Below are positions 24,951-35,800 of a stretch of 64,000 bases of DNA, piece by piece; positions within the stretch are counted from its first letter, which is position 1, and every line of letters begins with the position of its first letter. The notes under the pieces are model-generated. The model was not told where the DNA came from. It ran no database searches and worked only from the letters and a program-made list of their open reading frames with translations. The translations under genes and the position numbers were made by a program. Source of the stretch: Corynebacterium renale (lineage in GTDB: Bacteria > Actinomycetota > Actinomycetes > Mycobacteriales > Mycobacteriaceae); contig NZ_PDJF01000001.1 of assembly GCF_002563965.1 (NCBI RefSeq), forward strand, positions 372,001 through 436,000. The letters run 5' to 3'.

Positions 24951-26228
24951 TTAAGCGCCGCCCGCTCGCCTTTTGGGACAAATTGTTGCTTCAGAGTTCA
25001 TCACATCGTCGTAGACGTTCTGTAGCCGGCCAGCCATCGCATCCCAGGAGAACTTCGCGGCGTGGTCTACGGCGGCCTCACCCATGGCGATGCGTTGGGC
25101 GTCGTCAAGCAAGATCTGCTCGAGCGCATCTGCCCACTGCTCCGGTTCGTGGCCGGGGACTAAAACACCAGTCTGACCATCTGCAACGGCTACCGGCAAA
25201 CCACCGACGGCGGCAGCCACGACCGGGGTTCCCGTCGCTTGAGCTTCCAGGGCGACCAACCCGAAAGATTCGTTGTAGCTAGGCACCGCGACGACGTCCG
25301 CCGCCTGGTACACCGTGACAAGCTCTTGGGGCGGGCGGGGCTCGAGGAAACGTATGTATTTAGTCACACCCATGTCGCGGACCAAGTCCTGGTAGTGGGT
25401 AGCACTGACCCCTGATGCTCCGCCACACATGAGAACGCGCAGGTTATGGCCACGCTTTACCAGCTCGGCGACAGCCCGAATGAGTACCTGTGGGCCCTTA
25501 AATTCCTGCAGCCGGCCCACAAACGCCACCACTTTGACGTGCAGGGGCACGCCCAAAGCACGCCGGGAGGCTTCCGTCGTGCGGCCAGTACCAGGTGAAA
25601 AGAGTGCGGTGTCTGCGCCTGGGGGAACCACGATGATGCGGTTGACGTCGGCGTCGTAGTGGAATTCCAGGTCGGCTTCTTCTTCCTGCGTGTTCACCAC
25701 GAGCGCGTCCGCGTTATCCACCAACTGCTGTTCGCAGATACGCCGCGATTCCGACTCCGTGCCCGCACTCTGGTGGGAGGAATTTTTCACCGCCGCCAGC
25801 GTGTGCGCCGTGTGTACCAGCGGAATCTGCCAGAGGTCGCGGAGCAACCAGCCGACCTGTCCGGACAGCCAGTAGTGGGAATGGATGACGTCGTAAGGCT
25901 GTTGCCCCTCTTCAGCGCGCATCCGCTGCGGGTGGCACCGCACAAACGCAATGATCCCCCCAGCAAACGCGGCGAGCTGGGTGGCTAGCTCGTCCTTGGA
26001 CAAACCTTCATACGGGCCGGCAACAATATTGATAACGCGCAGGTTCTCTTCAACATTGACGACGTCGCCCTGGCTGGGACGCGTGGCACGCGTAAAGATA
26101 TCCACCTGCACACCAGCCCTGGCCAGGTGCCGGGCCGACTGGAGGACATAGACGTTCATGCCACCTGCATCGCCTGATCCTGGCTGTTCGAGGGGTGAGG
26201 TGTGCATAGATATCATGGCGACGCGCAT
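24951..26228 (-). CDS. mshA: D-inositol-3-phosphate glycosyltransferase MshA
   Basis: A 425-residue GT4 enzyme that transfers GlcNAc to inositol-3-phosphate, the first step of mycothiol synthesis. The N-terminal [22 protein letters not shown] is the donor loop of the family. The C-terminal [20 protein letters not shown] carries the retaining-GT acidic pair. ATG 26228 is divergent from the acyl-CoA ligase across 59 bases. It heads the operon with gpmA-senX3-regX3. Confidence 0.94.
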   Translation of the reverse strand: MRVAMISMHTSPLEQPGSGDAGGMNVYVLQSARHLARAGVQVDIFTRATRPSQGDVVNVEENLRVINIVAGPYEGLSKDELATQLAAFAGGIIAFVRCHPQRMRAEEGQQPYDVIHSHYWLSGQVGWLLRDLWQIPLVHTAHTLAAVKNSSHQSAGTESESRRICEQQLVDNADALVVNTQEEEADLEFHYDADVNRIIVVPPGADTALFSPGTGRTTEASRRALGVPLHVKVVAFVGRLQEFKGPQVLIRAVAELVKRGHNLRVLMCGGASGVSATHYQDLVRDMGVTKYIRFLEPRPPQELVTVYQAADVVAVPSYNESFGLVALEAQATGTPVVAAAVGGLPVAVADGQTGVLVPGHEPEQWADALEQILLDDAQRIAMGEAAVDHAAKFSWDAMAGRLQNVYDDVMNSEATICPKRRAGGA

Positions 26229-26287
26229 AAAAGCTACACTAGTAGAAACTATCTTGATAACGCCACGACAGCTATGGAAGGACCTAC

Positions 26288-27994
26288 ATGTCCGCAGCCG
26301 AAACCAGTGCCTGGCTCCAGCACTACCCAGAATGGACGCCCCACCAACTCGATTACGCCGACGTCACTTTGGTGGACGTGTACAACGCGAATATGAACCG
26401 CTGCCCGGATAATCCGGCAACCTGGTTCTTTGGCCGCACCCACACCTACGCGGAGATCGACGAACTGGTGAAGAAAGCGGCCGCCGGGCTGCGTGCCCTT
26501 GGCGTGCGCAAGGGCGACCGCGTGGCTATCTTGCTACCGAACTGCCCACAGCACTTCGTTGCTTTCTGGGCGGTCCAATACATCGGCGCGACGGCGGTAG
26601 AACACAATCCGCTGTACACCACCCACGAGTTGCGCGGCCCGTTCCAGAACCACGAAGCCCGCGTGGCTATCGCGTGGGACAAGATCGCAAGCACGGTCGT
26701 CGGCCCGCTGCGTGCAGACACCCCGCTGGAGACCATCATCTCAGTCAACATGATTGAAGAGATGCCCACGCTGCAGCGCTTCGCCCTGAAACTACCGATC
26801 CCGAAGCTGAAGAACCTGCGCGAGCAGCTGTCCGGCCCGGCTCCGGATACCATCGCGTGGTCTGCCCTGTTGGAGATGGCACAAGTCCCCGATCACTTCC
26901 CCACCGAGGAACTGGTCAAGGACGATGTAGCACTTATCCTGTACACCTCCGGTACTACCGGCAAGCCGAAAGGCGCGCAGCTCACGCACGGCAACCTGTA
27001 CGCCAACATCTTGCAGGGCAAGGCATGGGTCCGTGGACTGGGTGACCAGGACGAACGCATGCTCGCTGCACTGCCTGGTTTCCACGCGTACGGCCTGACG
27101 TTTAACTTCACGCTCCCGATGCTGGTTGGCGGCGAGGTCATCTTCCTGCCTTCGCCGAAGATCCCGCTGATCATGGACGTGATGAAGAAACACACGCCCA
27201 CCTTCGTGCCCGGCGTTCCAACCCTCTACGAGAAGATCATCGAGGCAGCCGAAGAGCAGAACATCACTATCGACGGCATCCGCGCCTCCTTCTGTGGTGC
27301 TGCGACTTTGCCGGTTGCGACCGTCGAGAAGTGGGAGTCCTTAACCGGCGGCCACCTCATCGAGGGCTACGGCCTGACCGAGACCTCCCCTGTGATCGTG
27401 GGCAACCCGATGAACAGTGACCGCCGCCCCGGCTACGTGGGCATCCCGTTCCCGGATACGCAGGTGCGCATCGCCAACCCGGAGAACCCCTCCGAGACCA
27501 TGCCTGACGGCGAGGAAGGCGAGGTCCTCGTCCGCGGCCCGCAGGTATTCAAGGGATACCTGAACAACCAGGAAGCCACCGACGCCGCGTTCCACGACGG
27601 CTGGTTCCGCACAGGCGACGTCGGAATCATGGAACCGGACGGCTTCATCCGCTTGGTTGCGCGCATCAAGGAAGTCATCATCACCGGCGGTTTCAACGTG
27701 TACCCCGCCGAGGTTGAAGAGGCGCTGCGCCCGCACCCGGACATCCAGGACTTGGCCGTGGTGGGCCGCCCGCGTTCCGACGGTGCCGAGGACGTCGTCG
27801 CGTGTGTGACCCTGCGCGAAGGTGCCGCGCTGGACCCGGAGGGGCTGAAGGAGTACGCCCGCCAGCGTCTGACCCGATACAAGGTTCCGCGCACCTTCTA
27901 CCACTTTGAGGAACTGGCGCGTGACCAGATGGGTAAGATCCGCCGCCGTGAGGTTCACGAGGACCTTCTTAAGCTGCTTGAAGACGGCAAATAA
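26288..27994 (+). CDS. Long-chain fatty acid-CoA ligase (FadD family)
   Basis: A 568-residue ANL-family enzyme that activates a fatty acid with ATP and CoA. The P-loop is [28 protein letters not shown] is the A5 motif, GWFRTGDVG the A7 region and [21 protein letters not shown] the A8 hinge; the A10 lysine lies in [19 protein letters not shown] site precedes ATG 26288. It is divergent from mshA and ends in a strong hairpin. The chain-length preference cannot be read. FAS-I about 5 kb away may supply or use the products. Confidence 0.9.
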   Translation: MSAAETSAWLQHYPEWTPHQLDYADVTLVDVYNANMNRCPDNPATWFFGRTHTYAEIDELVKKAAAGLRALGVRKGDRVAILLPNCPQHFVAFWAVQYIGATAVEHNPLYTTHELRGPFQNHEARVAIAWDKIASTVVGPLRADTPLETIISVNMIEEMPTLQRFALKLPIPKLKNLREQLSGPAPDTIAWSALLEMAQVPDHFPTEELVKDDVALILYTSGTTGKPKGAQLTHGNLYANILQGKAWVRGLGDQDERMLAALPGFHAYGLTFNFTLPMLVGGEVIFLPSPKIPLIMDVMKKHTPTFVPGVPTLYEKIIEAAEEQNITIDGIRASFCGAATLPVATVEKWESLTGGHLIEGYGLTETSPVIVGNPMNSDRRPGYVGIPFPDTQVRIANPENPSETMPDGEEGEVLVRGPQVFKGYLNNQEATDAAFHDGWFRTGDVGIMEPDGFIRLVARIKEVIITGGFNVYPAEVEEALRPHPDIQDLAVVGRPRSDGAEDVVACVTLREGAALDPEGLKEYARQRLTRYKVPRTFYHFEELARDQMGKIRRREVHEDLLKLLEDGK

Positions 27995-28032
27995 GTTCCG
28001 CGCGTGACTAGATGACACGGTGACAAGGTGAC

Positions 28033-28068
28033 AAGGTGGCAGGCTTCCGATGCGAAGCCTGCCACCTT
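28033..28068. terminator. Bidirectional terminator hairpin after the acyl-CoA ligase
   Basis: AAGGTGGCAGGCTTC (28033-28047) and GAAGCCTGCCACCTT (28054-28068) form a perfect 15-base stem with a 6-base loop, continuing into TTGTTG. It lies between two convergent genes. A tandem GGTGACAA pair (about 28018-28035) precedes it. Confidence 0.88.
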
Positions 28069-28080
28069 TGTTGTACAGCG

Positions 28081-29376
28081 CTAGGGGGTGAGCGTGGTTT
28101 CCGAAGCCGTGGAAATCACGCCCGTGCGCTGCGGTTTATTCCACACGTTCGGCCGGTTCTGCACCTCGAGCCACAGGGCGCGCGGGATCGTGAACGACAT
28201 GGCCAGGGAGTACAGCGGCCACACGGGCGCGGTCCAGATGTGGCGCAGGTCGTAGAGCGCGTTGGACAGCGCCATGGAGATCAGCAGTAGCGCCAGGGAC
28301 AAGCCCAGGCCGCTCGCTGCCAGGATGGCCCAGACGTCGATGCCGACGGTCAGCGCGTCCCAGGTGCCATAGACGAGCGCCCGGATGACCGCACACACCG
28401 CCGCAATACTCAGCCCAATCTGGGAGATCGGCACAACAACCATGGTGACCACGGTAAACCACAAGAATGCGCTGAAGATAGGGCGCCGCCAGTTCACGAG
28501 GGCATCGGCGTGATGCCGGATCCCTTGCAGGAGACCGCGGGCCCAGCGAACTCGCTGTTTCCATAGGTCGCGTGCCGTGGATGGGGATTCAGCGAAGACG
28601 ACCGCGTGCGGAGCAAACGCGACGCGCCACTGCGAGCGGTGCAACCGCCACGTCAGTTCGAGGTCCTCCCCGATCGTGTCTTCGCGGAAGGGGCCACGCT
28701 CATCCGAGACGGCTTCTAATGCTTCACGACGAAACGTCCCGCAGTTGCCCGAAATCACCGGGACGCAGCGCAAAATATCGAAGGCGCGGCGTACCAGGCC
28801 CGTGCCCACGTAGGTGATCAGCGCGAGGAATCGGGTTTGGATCCGGTCGAGGTTGACTGGGCGGTCATCCCCGCACACAGCGCCGATATCGTCGGTGCGG
28901 AACGCGCGGAGCATTTCGGGCACGGTGTCGGGGGTGAATACGGAGTCGGCATCGACGAACATGAGGAACTCGCCGCTGGACTTGCGGTACCCATTATTCA
29001 GCGCAGCGCCTTTGCCCGCGTTGGTCTGGTGGACGAAGCGGACCTGCGGATTCTCTGCGGCAAGGCGCGCCCCGATGTCTGCGGTGGCGTCGGTGGACCC
29101 GTCGGAGACGATAATGATTTCCAGCGCCGGGTAGCCCGAGGAAATGATGGAGGATACGCACGATTCCAGCACCGCTTCCTCGTTGTATGCCGGGACAACG
29201 ACCGTCACCGTCGGGGTGGCGTGCAGGACGCCGTCTTTACCTTTGAGGCGGCGGTTCCAGTCGGCGACCTCGTGTGCAATCGCGAGAGGGACGAAGAGGA
29301 TGCGTAGGACAAACGTCGCAAGGAAGATCACCGACAGGATAAGAAGCAGCCCGCCGATGGCACTGAGCGCAGTCAT
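28081..29376 (-). CDS. Membrane GT2 glycosyltransferase, PgaC/IcaA-like polysaccharide synthase
   Basis: A 431-residue processive-type glycosyltransferase. An N-terminal helix (IGGLLLILSVIFLATFVLRI) is followed by the GT2 catalytic domain VVVPAYNEEAVLESCV, IIIVSDGSTDAT, FLMFVDADSVFTPDT (DxD) and the Q-x-x-R-W motif in LWKQRVRWARGLLQGI. Several membrane helices come after. This arrangement resembles the poly-N-acetylglucosamine and hyaluronan synthases. Its ATG overlaps the stop of the ATP-grasp gene (ATGA). With the PIG-L deacetylase in the same operon it suggests a deacetylated amino-sugar polymer, which is inference. Confidence 0.85.
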   Translation of the reverse strand: MTALSAIGGLLLILSVIFLATFVLRILFVPLAIAHEVADWNRRLKGKDGVLHATPTVTVVVPAYNEEAVLESCVSSIISSGYPALEIIIVSDGSTDATADIGARLAAENPQVRFVHQTNAGKGAALNNGYRKSSGEFLMFVDADSVFTPDTVPEMLRAFRTDDIGAVCGDDRPVNLDRIQTRFLALITYVGTGLVRRAFDILRCVPVISGNCGTFRREALEAVSDERGPFREDTIGEDLELTWRLHRSQWRVAFAPHAVVFAESPSTARDLWKQRVRWARGLLQGIRHHADALVNWRRPIFSAFLWFTVVTMVVVPISQIGLSIAAVCAVIRALVYGTWDALTVGIDVWAILAASGLGLSLALLLISMALSNALYDLRHIWTAPVWPLYSLAMSFTIPRALWLEVQNRPNVWNKPQRTGVISTASETTLTP

Positions 29377-30239
29377 CGGGCCCCAATCATGCGCAGGACG
29401 CCGTCGAGAAGTTCGGGTGCGTGGGCGGAGTTTGCGCCGAAGCGTGCGTTGATTTCCAGGACGACGGGGTTGCCGGCGGCGTCGATGCGGATGTCCATGT
29501 CCACGGGGCCGGCCAGGTTGAGGGCCCGGGCCGCGCGCCGCGCTAACGCGGCGACAGCGTCTGCTTCGGGGTCCGGCTCGGTGACGCGTTCGACGGCATC
29601 AGCATTGCCGACGCGGCCGTCGCGAAGCACCGTCTTGCGCAGCACGACGACGTCCGCTTTCTCGTCGGCGGGGTGGATGAACAGTTGCGGGCAGTATTCG
29701 GTGCCCGGGGCGAAGGACTGGACGATGAGCGCGTCGTCCAGGTCGGGGAGGTCTCCGGGGGTATCGGCGACGACGACGCCCCGACCTCCCCGGGAGACGC
29801 GTGGTTTGACCACGACGGGGAATTCGTGTGATTCGGCGGTGCCCGCGGTGGTATGCGGCACGGCCACTCCCCTGTCCTCGAGGGCGAGCGCGGTCAGCCA
29901 CTTGTCGTTGCACACCGCCACGGCAGGGACCGAGGAGAGCAGAACCCGCGCGCCCAGGATGTCTGCTGCGGCTGCGACGGCCGGGAGTTCGTCTTGGACC
30001 GTCGGGATGAAGACGTCCACCCCGTATTCAGCAATCGTGCGCTGTAAAAACGGCAGGAGAGCTGGGGAGTCGGCGCGGGGGCCGAGGAGGAAGTCGTCGG
30101 CAAGCGTGGCGACGGTGGGCGCCGCACTGATGTCGGTGGCGATGATACGCAGCGGGGTGCTCGTGTCGGCGAAGCGAAGTTGGCGGATCAGGCTGGAACC
30201 GGCGGGGCCGCCGGCGCCGGAAACAAGAATGGTAATCAC
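29373..30239 (-). CDS. ATP-grasp carboxylate-amine ligase-like protein
   Basis: A 288-residue protein of the CarB/PylC-like ATP-grasp group. The N-terminal pre-ATP-grasp domain begins ITILVSGAGGPAGSSLIRQL. NDKWLTALALEDRGV and FPVVVKPRVSRGGRGVVV are the nucleotide lysine region, and VDMDIRIDAAGNPVVLEINARFG is the metal-binding end with Glu and Asn. The start is GTG 30239. The reaction is unknown; these enzymes join a carboxylate to an amine. In this operon it could decorate the sugar polymer or a precursor. It lies between the deacetylase and the GT2 gene. Confidence 0.83.
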   Translation of the reverse strand: MITILVSGAGGPAGSSLIRQLRFADTSTPLRIIATDISAAPTVATLADDFLLGPRADSPALLPFLQRTIAEYGVDVFIPTVQDELPAVAAAADILGARVLLSSVPAVAVCNDKWLTALALEDRGVAVPHTTAGTAESHEFPVVVKPRVSRGGRGVVVADTPGDLPDLDDALIVQSFAPGTEYCPQLFIHPADEKADVVVLRKTVLRDGRVGNADAVERVTEPDPEADAVAALARRAARALNLAGPVDMDIRIDAAGNPVVLEINARFGANSAHAPELLDGVLRMIGAR

Positions 30240-30264
30240 GAAAAAGTCCTTATATACAGAAGTT

Positions 30265-31206
30265 TTATAGGGGCATGACGTTGGAAAGTCGCAGGCGCAT
30301 CACCTCGAATGCCTCGGCCTTGCCCAGGCGCGACTGGCGGCCGCGGAAATGTGTAATTCCATCGACCACGTGGTCAGACATGTACGGCTTGTCCGACTGG
30401 TTGGCGTGCGCGGCGATCGCGGCTTTCTTCACGTCTGCGTACTCGGTGGTCTCCACGAAAACGGTGGGCGTGAAATCGCTGGTCACCGATGGCGATTCCA
30501 TGCATAGGATCGAGTGGTGGTTACGCGCGGCACGCATGACGGCGTGGTGGACCGCGGCGTGATCTTGGTGGACCTCGTGCCGCGAGTGCGTGATGATCAC
30601 GTCCGGAGCGTGCGCCGCGATGGCTTCTTCGATGTAATCCACCATCGTGGCACTGTGCTCCTCCAGGTGGCGATCTTCGAGGTCGTGAATGGTCACGCTC
30701 GCTAAACCTAGGAAGCTGGAGCCGGCGCGGGCTTCGTCGGGACGCACGCTGGCGTCACCACCCTGGGCGCCGTGGCACATGATCACCGCATGTACCTGGT
30801 GGCCGCGATCCACGAGCTTGGCCAGGGTCCCGCCGGCGGCGATCTCCAGGTCATCGGGGTGGGCGGCCACGACGAGCACGGACTGCACCTGCGCGCAGGC
30901 TTGGGTGTTGACCCGGCGCGCGATGATAAGCACCAGTTCCACGATGAGCAGTACCAACACCATCGTCAAGGTGACGGAGATAAACCAGTGGCTGTCCCAG
31001 CCCTGCGCGTGGCAGACCCACGTCGCCAGGGAGACCGCGGTAGTCAGGGCGTATGCGACGGTGAAGAAAAGGTGCATGCGCGGCGAGATTTTGAAGTAGC
31101 GGAATATTTGTAATTTCGCCCCGCGGAGCAGGTGAATAACAAGCGCCGCCGCGGAGGCTGCCGAGGCTAAGAAAGCGAGAAACGAATATGCACTATGCGT
31201 CTCCAT
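30265..31206 (-). CDS. Membrane-anchored PIG-L/LmbE-type de-N-acetylase
   Basis: A 313-residue protein. About three hydrophobic segments fill the first 110 residues. The zinc deacetylase domain follows, with VLVVAAHPDDLEIAAGGTL and HSRHEVHQDHAAVHHAV, where His and Asp residues bind zinc. This family removes the acetyl group from N-acetylglucosaminyl substrates; MshB is a relative. ATG 31206 has AAAGGA five bases before it. It is the first gene of the operon with the ATP-grasp and GT2 genes, so a membrane-bound amino-sugar intermediate is the likely substrate. Confidence 0.86.
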   Translation of the reverse strand: METHSAYSFLAFLASAASAAALVIHLLRGAKLQIFRYFKISPRMHLFFTVAYALTTAVSLATWVCHAQGWDSHWFISVTLTMVLVLLIVELVLIIARRVNTQACAQVQSVLVVAAHPDDLEIAAGGTLAKLVDRGHQVHAVIMCHGAQGGDASVRPDEARAGSSFLGLASVTIHDLEDRHLEEHSATMVDYIEEAIAAHAPDVIITHSRHEVHQDHAAVHHAVMRAARNHHSILCMESPSVTSDFTPTVFVETTEYADVKKAAIAAHANQSDKPYMSDHVVDGITHFRGRQSRLGKAEAFEVMRLRLSNVMPL

Positions 31207-31415
31207 GAGGTCCTTTACACTTCCCAAAATCGTCGTACTGAGGATGCTTCAGGGACCATAGGGCACTCAGGTAGTTTTTTCAGTGCAACAATTGGGCGGA
31301 AAAGTTATGCCTTAACGCTATCCATTTCGCTTCTCGACGCCCCTACCTGGCACTTTGCCCCCAACAGGGGACAATCGCGCCCTAAACTTTATGAAAGGAT
31401 TCTCATTTAACGCCG

Positions 31416-32615
31416 CTATTTTCCGTGTTCGGCGCTGTGTTCGGCGCTGTGATCGGCGAGAGCTTTCCAGTGGGCGTCGTCGAAAAGTGAGGCCGGCGTG
31501 ACGAGCAGGCCAAGCTCCCCGTTGGACGCTTCGGCGAATGCATCCAGCGATACGGAAAACTCTTCTGGGGAGATCACGCTGTCACCGTCACCCCATAAGC
31601 CCAAGGAGACGGTGATGCGCTGCAACGTTTCTGCGTCGTAACGCTCCTGCAGGCCCCGGACGATGTCGGCAACCTTACTTGCCGGGACATCGCCGGTGCC
31701 GGTGTACGCCCACAGCGTCAGCGTGGCACCCGTCGCCAGGAGCTCGTCATAGCGGTGGCCCGAATCCGCACGATCAGCGCCGGGATTATCCCAATTCACC
31801 CGGACATCCATATCCACGGCTACCCCGTGCGGCGCGGCAGCGTCCACACACCCGGACACAACCCCGCTGATAACATCCGATTGCCACGCAACAACCTGCG
31901 GGTCCGCAGTGTCAACCTCACCGTCTGGGGTGCGCGGGAAACCCTCCCTGCCCGACGCCTGGGCAAAAAGCTGTTCGTCTGCTTCCGAGAAAAACGCCTC
32001 ACCGATCAGTTCAGTAAGCGCGATGCGGTCCGGCTGGTACCTGCTGGCCACCCCAGCACACGTGCGCGCAATGACGTCCCCATACGATCCCGAGAGGGCG
32101 GTCGCCGAAGGGAAGGATTCAGAACGCTGGCCATCTGCGAAGTAGCCGGTCATTGAGCTGTCGGTATCGGCGTCGACAAGCAATGGGGCCAGCACGTCAA
32201 GGGTGAGAGTGACCTCCCGGGATGTGCCCCCGGCCAACTCCTCGACCATGTGTGCCACCTGGTCCTCCCCCTCTTCGGCGGCGCGCCGGGCCGAGGGCGC
32301 CCAGTGTTCTTCCATTCCCTCGAGTGGGGCGGCGAGGAATTCGGGGCGCCCGACGGACACGGCCACGGCGGTGGCGCCCGTTTGGTCGAGGCGTTCGCGC
32401 AGGGCCGTGGTGTCGATGTCGGGGTCGCGCACGGTTTCGTAGCCGACGCCGAGGCCGAGGATGGGCACTTCAGCAGCAGTGTTCATAGTGGTCTCCTGCG
32501 GGGTGGGAGTGGGCGTGGAAGTGGGCGTGGAAGTCGGCGCTGCCTCTTCGCCCGCGGAGCACCCGGCGAGGGTCAGTGCGGTGAGGCCAGCCAGGATTGT
32601 GGTGGGGATGCGCAT
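31416..32615 (-). CDS. Lipoprotein with a TIM-barrel-like, glycosidase-type domain
   Basis: A 399-residue protein. The signal peptide MRIPTTILAGLTALTLAGC ends in a lipobox, so it should be acylated on Cys-19. A Thr/Pro linker follows. The main domain (about 45-390) alternates strands and helices with barrel-like segments such as ATAVAVSVGRPEFL, VTLTLDVLAPLLVD, HGVAVDMDVRVNWDN, ATLTLWAYTGTGD and RITVSLGLWGDGDSV. The pattern recalls glycoside hydrolases of the PgaB or GH114-type class, but no catalytic pair is certain. It is divergent from fas, and could act on an external polysaccharide. Confidence 0.7.
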   Translation of the reverse strand: MRIPTTILAGLTALTLAGCSAGEEAAPTSTPTSTPTPTPQETTMNTAAEVPILGLGVGYETVRDPDIDTTALRERLDQTGATAVAVSVGRPEFLAAPLEGMEEHWAPSARRAAEEGEDQVAHMVEELAGGTSREVTLTLDVLAPLLVDADTDSSMTGYFADGQRSESFPSATALSGSYGDVIARTCAGVASRYQPDRIALTELIGEAFFSEADEQLFAQASGREGFPRTPDGEVDTADPQVVAWQSDVISGVVSGCVDAAAPHGVAVDMDVRVNWDNPGADRADSGHRYDELLATGATLTLWAYTGTGDVPASKVADIVRGLQERYDAETLQRITVSLGLWGDGDSVISPEEFSVSLDAFAEASNGELGLLVTPASLFDDAHWKALADHSAEHSAEHGK

Positions 32616-32786
32616 AGTCACACCATAAACGAGCCCATGAAGAACGCGCATTCCCTTTGCCTCAGCGGAGTGACGGGCGCGGTATTGTCCACAGAACAAT
32701 CTGCGCAATGACGTAGCTCACTGCGAAACTTTTTTGGCTAAATTCTCGCCACTATTCACTCAGAACACAAAAATACGCTTCCGTAG

Positions 32787-32802
32787 GTTACGATGTCGTA
32801 AC
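32787..32802. promoter_or_regulatory. Inverted repeat 1 upstream of fas (candidate operator)
   Basis: GTTACGA (32787-32793) and TCGTAAC (32796-32802) are perfect 7-base arms separated by two bases, about 70 bases before the fas start. Confidence 0.6.
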
Positions 32803-32807
32803 ATAAC

Positions 32808-32823
32808 GTTTGGTAACCCAAAC
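32808..32823. promoter_or_regulatory. Inverted repeat 2 upstream of fas (candidate operator)
   Basis: GTTTGG (32808-32813) and CCAAAC (32818-32823) surround TAAC. It lies six bases after inverted repeat 1, within the same promoter region. Confidence 0.55.
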
Positions 32824-32835
32824 GAAACCACCGAA

Positions 32836-32849
32836 TGTGGACGTCCACA
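32836..32849. promoter_or_regulatory. 14-base palindrome upstream of fas
   Basis: TGTGGACGTCCACA is a perfect palindrome ending 23 bases before the fas start, probably in the 5' leader or just at the promoter. Confidence 0.55.
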
Positions 32850-32872
32850 ACCCCAACACATAAGGAAGTTGT

Positions 32873-35800
32873 ATGTCTTTGACTCCTCTGCTCGCGCTGC
32901 GTTCGCCAGCCATTCTCTTCCAAGGCCAGGGTTCGCCCTGGCAACTGGCCTTGTCCGCAGCAGCTGCGCACGGCGGGGCCGGAACCCGCCTGCGCGAGGT
33001 TCTCAACCAGGCACGCCAGCTCACCGCACCGTTTACCCGCGAGATCGCCAGCACCATCCCCGGCGTCATCGAGCGGCTGTCGGAGCTCATCTCGCCAGAA
33101 GCCTCACCAGAGGAAAAACCTGCTGACGTCCACCCCGCCATCTCCATGCCGGGCATCGTGCTCGCCCAAATCGCAGCGACTGACCAGCTGCGCGACCTCG
33201 GAATGAGCGTAGAAAACGCCGAGCTCATCGGCCATTCCCAGGGCGATCTCGGCGCCGCTGCGGTGAAAAACCCGGAGCAGGCATTGGCCCTTGCCCTCCT
33301 CATGGGCACCGCGCTGAGCCAGGCCACCGCCGCGGACAGCCGCAGCCGCATGCTTTCGGTGCGCGGTGTGCGCCGGGAGGACGTCGCGAAGCATGCCAAC
33401 GCAAACATCGCCGTGGTCAACGGCCCACGCCACGTTGTACTTTCTGGCACGCCGGAGGAGCTGTCCGCCGCGCAGCGCGCCATCGAGGCTTTCGCCGCAC
33501 AGGTCAACGCCCGCATTGAGGCGGCAGAGGTCGGCGGCGACCCGGTTGCACCGCTTTTCGACGCCCTCCCGGTGGCAGCCGCATTCCACCACGAGTCCAA
33601 CGCCGACGCCGCCAAGCGTGTGGCACAGTGGGCACGCGAGTGCGGAATTGACCAGGTCGATGCTGCCGGCCTGGCCCGTGAGATTTTGGTCGACCAGTTT
33701 GATTGGCCAGCGCGCATCGCGGACGCCCGCGGTGCAGGCGTGAAGGAAGCCCTGGTCTTGGATCAGGGCTTGGCACGGATTACCACCCCACTGCTGGAGG
33801 GCACTGGGGTTGCGGTTGTCCCCGCTGCCACGGTTGCGCAGCGCGACACCCTGGCCACCCCGGGCGCGGAGCTGCCTTCTGCGCAGACCTGGGAGCAGTT
33901 CGCTCCGGAACTGGTGCGCCTGCCTAACGGTGAGACGAAGCTGCACACTAAGTTCTCGGAACTGACAGGTTATTCTCCGATTCTGTTGGCCGGTATGACC
34001 CCGACCACCGTGGATCCGGACATCGTCGCAGCGGCCGCAAACGCCGGGCATTGGGCCGAAATGGCCGGTGGCGGTCAGTTCTCTGAGGAAGTGTTCACGG
34101 AGAACAAGGACTCGCTCGTCGAGCAGCTGCAGCCGGGCCGTGCCGCGCAGTTCAACTCCATGTTCTTCGACCGCTTCCTGTGGAACCTGCAGTTCGGTGT
34201 GCAGCGCATCGTGTCCAAGGCGCGTGCTGCTGGTGCCGCCATTAACGGCGTGACCGTCTCCGCGGGTATCCCCGAGCTCGACGAAGCGCGCGAACTGCTG
34301 GCCCAGCTCAAGGCAGATGGCTACACCTTCATCACGTTTAAGCCGGGTACCGCGGACCAGATCCGCGCAACGCTTGCGATTGCAGCCGATAACCCGGAGC
34401 ACCAGATCATCATGCAGGTCGAGGACGGCCACGCCGGTGGCCACCACTCCTGGGTCAACCTCGACGACATGTTGGTAGACACCTACGCAGAGATTCGCGC
34501 GCTGGATAATGTCACCTTGGTCGTCGGCGGCGGCCTGGGCGATCCGGAGCGTGCTGCGGACTACCTGCACGGCACTTGGTCGCAGGCGCTGGGCCTGCCG
34601 AAGATGCCTGTCGACGGCATCCTGGTGGGCACCACCGCCATGACCGCGAAGGAAGCGAAGACTTCCCCACAGGTCAAGGAACTGCTGAAGAACACCCCGG
34701 GCGTGTCCTACGAGGACAACAACGGTTGGGTCGGCCGCCTGGAATGCCGCGGCGGCGTCACCTCGGGGCAGTCGCACCTGCTGGCTGACTTGAACGAGCT
34801 GGACAATGACTTCGCGGCGGCGTCGCGACGCATCACCGAACTGGACTCCGATTCCTACGCAGACCACCGCGACGAGCTCATCGAGCTTTTGTCCAAGACC
34901 TCGAAGCCGTACTTCGGCGACGTGGACACCATGACGTATGCACAGTGGGTGCGCCGCTTCGTCGACCTTGCGTACCCGTGGGTCGACGTCACCTGGCCGG
35001 ACCGCTTCCTGGACCTGGTACGCCGCGTCGAGGCCCGCCTGAACCCGGCTGACCACGGCCAGATCCCAACGCTCTTCCCGGATCATGATTCCATCCAGGA
35101 CGGCCCCGCAGCCGTCGAGCGCCTGCTGGCCGCCTACCCGGAGGCTGAGGAGATTACGGTCGCCGCACGCGACGCCGCCTGGTGGGTAGGCCTGAACCGC
35201 AAGCACCACAAGCCGATGCCGTGGGTCACGGCAATTGATGCCGACCTGAAGCGCTGGTTCGGCCTGGATTCCCTGTGGCAATCCCAGGACGAGCGCTACC
35301 CTGCCGAGTCCGTGCGCGCCATCCCCGGCCCAGTCTCCGTGGGTGCGATCACCACGGTTGACGAACCCGTCGCCGATATTTTGGACCGCTACGAAGTCGC
35401 AGCGGCACACCGTATCGACGCCGAGCCCACCGAGGTGTACTCGCGCCTAGGCAAGGCCCGCACTGCCGAAGACCTCATCCTTTCTTCCCCCACGATCGTG
35501 TGGCACGGTCACCTCATCGATAACCCGGCATACGTGCTGGACCGTGACGCTTTCGAACTGCTTCACGACGACGCCGGCTACACCATCCGCGTCCTGGCAG
35601 AAACAGCGTGGGACGACCTTCCCTCCAAGCCATACACCGTGGAACACGTGGACATTCCACTCGACCTGTCCGAGGCTGTGTGGACCGGTGCCTCCCCAGT
35701 GGTTTCGGAGGAACGTCTACCAGATAGCGTCTTCGCGCTGCTCGCAGGCGTTGCCGGCGTAGGTTCTACCTCCGCTGCCGGCCGCGAGATCACCGCGTTG

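Noticed and set aside
33104..35410. A 768-residue open frame on the minus strand opposite fas
   Set aside because: It lies antisense to well-marked FAS-I domains, has Val/Arg/His-rich composition typical of the complement of GC-rich codons, and no domain or ribosome site.
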